This document shows positions 60,376-64,000 of a DNA stretch of 64,000 nt, in pieces. How positions within the stretch are numbered: the first letter of the stretch is position 1; the number at the start of each line of letters is the position of its first letter. The DNA is from Geodermatophilus dictyosporus (lineage in GTDB: Bacteria; Actinomycetota; Actinomycetes; Mycobacteriales; Geodermatophilaceae), in NCBI RefSeq assembly GCF_900115505.1, contig NZ_FOWQ01000007.1, positions 62,001 to 126,000 on the forward strand, in the 5' to 3' direction. The position numbers were made by a program, and so were the translations under genes. The notes under the pieces are model-generated. The model was not told where the DNA came from. It saw only the letters and a program-made list of their open reading frames with translations, and searched no databases.

Positions 60376-60811
60376 GTCCCCAGCCTGCCGGACGGGCGGG
60401 TGTCCCGCGGCGGGCTGCATCCACAGGCCCCCGGACCTGGGGACGAGGGGTGCTCACCAGGGGAGTGCCCAGTTCGGCCCGCGTGTCGACCGCTCTGGCG
60501 CAGTCCTCCGGTAGCGCTCGGTGACCGGATCGGGCAGGCTGTCTTGTCGACACATCCACAGCTGGGTACACAGCTGGGGACAAAGCACAGACCTGTAGTT
60601 ACTCGGCCGTCCTCCTCGCCACACGCGCCCCACGGCCGACATCCGCGCAGGTCAGCGGCGTGCAGTCGAACACCCGTTCTCCACACCTGGTGGACAACCC
60701 TGGGGGCGGAGCGCCATGTCGACCTGTGGACCCACCGACCCCTGTGCACAGCGGCCGCCACCCCCGGGGACGTCGTCCCGCCGGGCCTGGTGTAGACCCC
60801 CGGGAACGCGA
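60376..60811. other. Non-coding DnaA-box-like cluster (second origin-like region)
   Basis: About 436 bp without a gene. Nonamers close to TTGTCCACA or TTATCCACA: GCATCCACA (60417), TTGTCGACA (60544), ACATCCACA (60552), TGGGGACAA (60575, reverse of TTGTCCCCA), TTCTCCACA (60677), GGTGGACAA (60689, reverse), TGTGGACCC (60725, reverse), plus TGTGCACAG (60744). TTGTCCCCA and TTGTCGACA also occur exactly in oriC. Could titrate DnaA or regulate crgA. Confidence 0.6.
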
Positions 60812-60845
60812 CGAGGCCCCCGTCCCCAGGGGGACGAGGGCCTCG
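60812..60845 (-). terminator. Terminator after crgA
   Basis: 16-bp stem with one mismatch (60812-60827 with 60830-60845), just past the crgA stop; the tight 2-base turn would open to a 4-6 base loop. Confidence 0.72.
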
Positions 60846-60863
60846 TGGCGGCGAGCGCCGCGG

Positions 60864-61136
60864 TCAACGCCAGCGCATGGACATGACGAGGCCGAGCACC
60901 ATCGCGCCGAAGCCGATGGCGAAGTTCCAGGCGCCCAGCGACACCATGAAGGGGATCTGGTCGCCGGCCACGTAGTAGACGACGATCCACAGCAGGCCGA
61001 GCACCATGAGCGTGACCATCAGCGGCGCGTACCAGCGCGGGCTGGGCTGCACGGCGCGGGCACGCGCGGCCTGCGGCTGCAGCACGCCCTCCGGCGGCGT
61101 GTAGACCGACTTCTTGCGCACCTTGGACTTGGGCAC
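60864..61136 (-). CDS. crgA: Cell division protein CrgA
   Basis: 90 aa, usual size. Basic N-terminus PKSKVRKKSVYTPP, two transmembrane helices (YAPLMVTLMVLGLLWIVVYY and FAIGFGAMVLGLVMS). CrgA coordinates the divisome and inhibits FtsZ rings in Streptomyces; it stabilises the septum complex in mycobacteria (established). GTG 61136 has GGAG about 9 bases upstream. Conserved next to pknB. Confidence 0.96.
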   Translation of the reverse strand: MPKSKVRKKSVYTPPEGVLQPQAARARAVQPSPRWYAPLMVTLMVLGLLWIVVYYVAGDQIPFMVSLGAWNFAIGFGAMVLGLVMSMRWR

Positions 61137-61266
61137 GGTTCTCGACTCCTGCTCCCCGGGCACCGGTCCGTCGCGACCGGCACGTGTCCCCGCCAGCCTA
61201 AGCTGCAGGGGGACGGCGACGGCCGCGCCGACGGCCCGACCCCCCTCCCGTGTCCCAGGAGCCCCC

Positions 61267-62034
61267 GTGACGCCTCTCGTGCCCCGCCCGGCCGGCCGTC
61301 CGGCGGACCGTGCGGCCTGGGGCGCCCTGGTGCCCGTGGTGGCGCTCGCGGCCGGGCTGCTGTTCGCCACGTCGGGCCAGACCGCCCAGGGCAGCGACCT
61401 GCGCGCCGGCGACGTCACCGAGCTGTCGACCCTCATCGACCAGCGCAGCGAGGTCATCGCCGCCCAGGAGGAGCAGCTGGAGCAGCTGCAGGCGCAGACC
61501 GAGGCGCTCACCGACCAGGCCGCCTCGCGGGACGGGGCGGTCGCCGCCGCGCTGGCCGAGGGGGACGGCCAGGAGCTCTCGGCGGGGCTGGTGGCGCTCA
61601 CCGGCCGGGGGGTGGAGATCACCCTGGACGACGCCCCGCGCCGTCCCGACGGCAGCCTGCCGGCCGGCGCCCGCCCCGACGACGTGGTCATCCACCAGTC
61701 CGACGTGCAGGCCGTGGTCAACGCGGTGTGGGCGGCCGGCGCCGACGGCGTCGCGATCATGGGCCAGCGCCTGGTGGCCACCAGCGCCGTCCGCTGCGTG
61801 GGCAACGTGCTGCTGCTGCACGGGCGCACGTGGTCCCCGCCGTTCGTGGTCACCGCGATCGGCGACCCCGCGGCCATCCGCGCGCAGCTGTACTCCTCAC
61901 CGCAGGTGCAGCTGTTCCTCCAGGCCGTCGACCGCTACGGCCTGGGCTTCGCCGTCCGCGAGCAGGCCGACACGGCGCTCCCTCGCTACGACACCCCGCT
62001 GACCATGGAGCACGCCACCGCCGCCGACGGCTGA
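61267..62034 (+). CDS. DUF881 family protein
   Basis: 255 aa. One N-terminal helix (WGALVPVVALAAGLLFAT), a coiled coil (VIAAQEEQLEQLQAQTEAL) and the conserved extracytoplasmic DUF881 core (LVALTGRGVEITLDDAP, VVNAVWAAGADGVAIMGQR). Rv0012-like; role possibly in division or envelope, not established. GTG 61267 has CAGGAG 5 bases upstream; TAAGCT at 61199-61204 may be its -10. Confidence 0.9.
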   Translation: MTPLVPRPAGRPADRAAWGALVPVVALAAGLLFATSGQTAQGSDLRAGDVTELSTLIDQRSEVIAAQEEQLEQLQAQTEALTDQAASRDGAVAAALAEGDGQELSAGLVALTGRGVEITLDDAPRRPDGSLPAGARPDDVVIHQSDVQAVVNAVWAAGADGVAIMGQRLVATSAVRCVGNVLLLHGRTWSPPFVVTAIGDPAAIRAQLYSSPQVQLFLQAVDRYGLGFAVREQADTALPRYDTPLTMEHATAADG

Positions 62035-62058
62035 CCGTGTGCGGTGTACACAGGTCGT

Positions 62059-62709
62059 GTGCGCCGTCCGGTCCTCGTCGTCGACAACTTCGACAGCTTC
62101 GTCTACAACCTGGTCCAGTACCTCGGCCAACTCGGCGTGGAGTGCGTCGTCCGGCGCAACGACGCCGTGGGCGTCGACGAGCTCGCCGACCTCGACGTGG
62201 CCGGGGTGCTGCTCTCCCCCGGCCCCGGCACGCCCGCCGGCGCCGGCGTGACCGTGCCCATGGTGCGCGCGGCCGCCGAGGCCGGGACGCCGGTGCTGGG
62301 CGTGTGCCTGGGCCACCAGGCCGTCGCCGAGGCCTTCGGCGCCCAGGTGGTGCGCGCACCGGAGCTGCTGCACGGCAAGACCAGCCAGGTGCTGCACGAC
62401 GGCACCGGGGTGCTGGCCGGCCTGCCCTCGCCGTTCACCGCCACCCGCTACCACTCGCTGGCCGTCGACCGCGGCACCGTGCCCGCCGAGCTCGAGGTCA
62501 CCGGCACGACGCCGTCGGGGATCGTCATGGCGCTGCGGCACCGGGAGCTGCCGATCGAGGGCGTGCAGTTCCACCCGGAGTCGGTGCTCACCGAGGGCGG
62601 CCACCGGATGCTGGCCACGTGGCTGGCCTCCTGCGGCCTGGCGCCCGACCCGGACGTCGTCGAGGCCGCCGCCGCCGGCGCACGCCGGCTGTCGGCCGCC
62701 GTCGGCTAG
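62059..62709 (+). CDS. pabA: Class I glutamine amidotransferase (PabA/TrpG)
   Basis: About 216 aa. Glutaminase subunit that supplies ammonia to aminodeoxychorismate or anthranilate synthase. VVDNFDSFVYNLVQYLGQLG start, catalytic Cys in GVCLGHQ, and His/Glu in VQFHPESVLTEGG. The stand-alone gene beside pknB is conserved (Rv0013-like, named trpG or pabA); folate versus tryptophan role cannot be set from sequence. GTG 62059 is chosen; GTG 62044 is the alternative. Confidence 0.92.
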   Translation: MRRPVLVVDNFDSFVYNLVQYLGQLGVECVVRRNDAVGVDELADLDVAGVLLSPGPGTPAGAGVTVPMVRAAAEAGTPVLGVCLGHQAVAEAFGAQVVRAPELLHGKTSQVLHDGTGVLAGLPSPFTATRYHSLAVDRGTVPAELEVTGTTPSGIVMALRHRELPIEGVQFHPESVLTEGGHRMLATWLASCGLAPDPDVVEAAAAGARRLSAAVG

Positions 62710-62722
62710 CGGCCCCGCACGT

Positions 62723-62760
62723 GCCGAGGGGCCCCTCCCGTCCGGGAGAGGCCCCTCGGC
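62723..62760. terminator. Bidirectional terminator between pabA and pknB
   Basis: 18-bp stem with one mismatch (62723-62740 with 62743-62760), between convergent genes. Confidence 0.78.
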
Positions 62761-62776
62761 GCGTCCGCGGCCGGTG

Positions 62777-64000
62777 TCAGCCGGTCGGTGAGGGGCCGGT
62801 CGTGGCGGCGGGGGGACCCTGTCGGTAGACCAGGAGCGTGATCTCGCCGTCGGGCGCCACGGCCTGCCCGGGCTCGGGGTCGCTGCCCGCCACCGTGCCC
62901 GGCGTCTGGCCGGCGTCGGCGGGGGTGTCGACCGTGGTGACGGTGCCGGTGAAGCCGGCCTGGGTCAGCGCCTGCCGGGCGGCCTGCTCGGTGGCGCCGA
63001 CGATCGCCCGCGGGATCGTGATCTCGCCCGGCCCGCCGGACACCTGCACGGCGATCGCGTCCCCGGCGGCGGCCTGCTGCCCGGCGGCCGGGTCGGTGCC
63101 GAGGACGGTGCCGGCCGGCTGGTCGGACTCGACCTCGGTGACGCCCACGTTCGTGAAGCCGGCCGACTGCAGCGCCTGCCGGGCGGCGTCCTGCGTCTGG
63201 CCGGCGACGTCGGGGACGACGTCGGTGCCGTCGGAGACCGACAGCGTGACCGTCGTGTCGGGCGCGACGGCGCTGCCCTCCTCGGGGTCGACGGCGACGA
63301 CGGTGCCCTCCTCCGCCAGGGAGTCGGTGTCGTCGGAGTTCACGCTGCCGGTGAACCCCGCGTCCTCCAGCGCCGTCCGCGCCCGGTCCACGTCGAGGTC
63401 GACGACCTGCGGGACCCGGACCGTGTCGGGCTCGACGCCCACCGTCAACGCGACCTCGGTGCCCTCCTCGACCTGTGCGCCGCTGGCCGGGTCGGTGGCG
63501 AGCACCGTGCCGACCTGGGCCTCGTCCTGGACCTGCTGCTGGGTCACCTCGCCGGCGACGGTCAGCCCGGCACCCTCGAGCGCCGCGCGGGCCTGCGCCT
63601 CGGGCTGCCCGACGAGGTCCGCCGGGACGGTCACCCGGGCGGCGGCCTGCGGCTGCTCCGCCGGGTCCTCGCCGGCGTTGACCAGCAGCGCGATGCCGAC
63701 GACGGCGCCGACGAGCACGAGCGCGCCGACGACCAGGGCGACCACCCGGTTGCGCTTGCGCCGGCGGGCGGCCTCGTCGTCGTCCCAGTCGTCACTGCCG
63801 CCGGGGAGGCCGGGGGTGGCGCCGAGGATGGTGGTCTTCTCCGCGTCGCCCATGACCGGCGTGGCCTCGACCCGCTGCCCGGCCAGCGCCCGGAGCAGGT
63901 CGTTGCGCATCTCCGCGGCCGACTGGTAGCGGTTGGCCGGGTTCTTGCTCAGCGACTTGAGCACGATCGCGTCGAGCTCCGGCGGCACGGCCGGGTTGAC
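62777..64000 (-). CDS. pknB: Ser/Thr protein kinase PknB, C-terminal part (runs off window)
   Basis: About 407 codons; the 5' end lies beyond 64000. The kinase domain tail (PPELDAIVLKSLSKNPANRY) is followed by a juxtamembrane region, one helix (VVALVVGALVLVGAVVGIALL) and four PASTA domains (beginning ARVTVPADLVG, VRVPQVVDLD, TDVVPDVAGQ and ITIPRAIVG). PASTA repeats bind muropeptides or lipid II; PknB controls wall growth and phosphorylates CwlM and MviN in mycobacteria. Tail is Pro/Thr/Gly-rich. Confidence 0.96.
   Translation of the reverse strand, partial: VNPAVPPELDAIVLKSLSKNPANRYQSAAEMRNDLLRALAGQRVEATPVMGDAEKTTILGATPGLPGGSDDWDDDEAARRRKRNRVVALVVGALVLVGAVVGIALLVNAGEDPAEQPQAAARVTVPADLVGQPEAQARAALEGAGLTVAGEVTQQQVQDEAQVGTVLATDPASGAQVEEGTEVALTVGVEPDTVRVPQVVDLDVDRARTALEDAGFTGSVNSDDTDSLAEEGTVVAVDPEEGSAVAPDTTVTLSVSDGTDVVPDVAGQTQDAARQALQSAGFTNVGVTEVESDQPAGTVLGTDPAAGQQAAAGDAIAVQVSGGPGEITIPRAIVGATEQAARQALTQAGFTGTVTTVDTPADAGQTPGTVAGSDPEPGQAVAPDGEITLLVYRQGPPAATTGPSPTG

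Overview
The window is about 64 kb of very GC-rich DNA from an actinobacterium. It covers the chromosomal replication origin and its flanks. Gene order (DUF6049, murJ, pseudokinase, trxB, trxA, cwlM-like, parB, parA, rsmG, jag, yidC, yidD, rnpA, rpmH, dnaA, oriC, dnaN, gnd, recF, DUF721, gyrB, gyrA, DUF3566, tRNA-Ile, DLW-39, tRNA-Ala, ppiA, rhomboid, PH domain, crgA, DUF881, pabA, pknB) closely follows the mycobacterial and streptomycete origin region. Codon bias, many GTG starts and protein style suggest Geodermatophilaceae (Blastococcus, Geodermatophilus or Modestobacter); that family assignment is inference.

Layout. 0-11.5 kb (+ strand): envelope and redox genes. 11.5-17.4 kb (- strand): the parB-parA-rsmG-jag-yidC-yidD-rnpA-rpmH block, with two parS sites between rsmG and parA. 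17.4-34.8 kb: dnaA, a roughly 0.9 kb oriC, dnaN, gnd, recF, a DUF721 gene, an ABC exporter, an SDR gene that carries a third parS, then gyrB, gyrA and a DUF3566 gene. 34.9-35.3 kb: tRNA-Ile, a DLW-39 small protein and tRNA-Ala.

35.3-51.24 kb is a decayed integrative element inserted at the 3' end of tRNA-Ala. The tRNA 3' end (35307-35350) is repeated with 41/44 matches at 51200-51243. The element holds a deleted tyrosine integrase, an excisionase-like HTH gene, the 3' end of a MobF-type relaxase gene, metabolic and regulatory cargo, and a coiled-coil CHAT-protease gene. At least three cargo genes are broken by what look like single-base deletions, and one junction contains an exact 52-bp piece of gyrA. 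51.4-56.0 kb: a lipoprotein gene followed by a three-gene MacAB-like export system. 56.1-64 kb: a GGDEF-EAL protein, then the conserved ppiA-to-pknB segment, running off the window inside pknB.

Main points for a second look: a sigma-R-type promoter placed to give leaderless trxB; a second DnaA-box-like cluster at 60.4-60.75 kb, 40 kb from oriC, sharing exact nonamers with oriC; the 52-bp gyrA fragment; a hairpin element shared by the trxB-trxA and gyrB-gyrA gaps with compensatory stem changes; a MurJ-associated pseudokinase encoded as a separate gene; and a CHAT protein gene with two frame lesions after its catalytic dyad.
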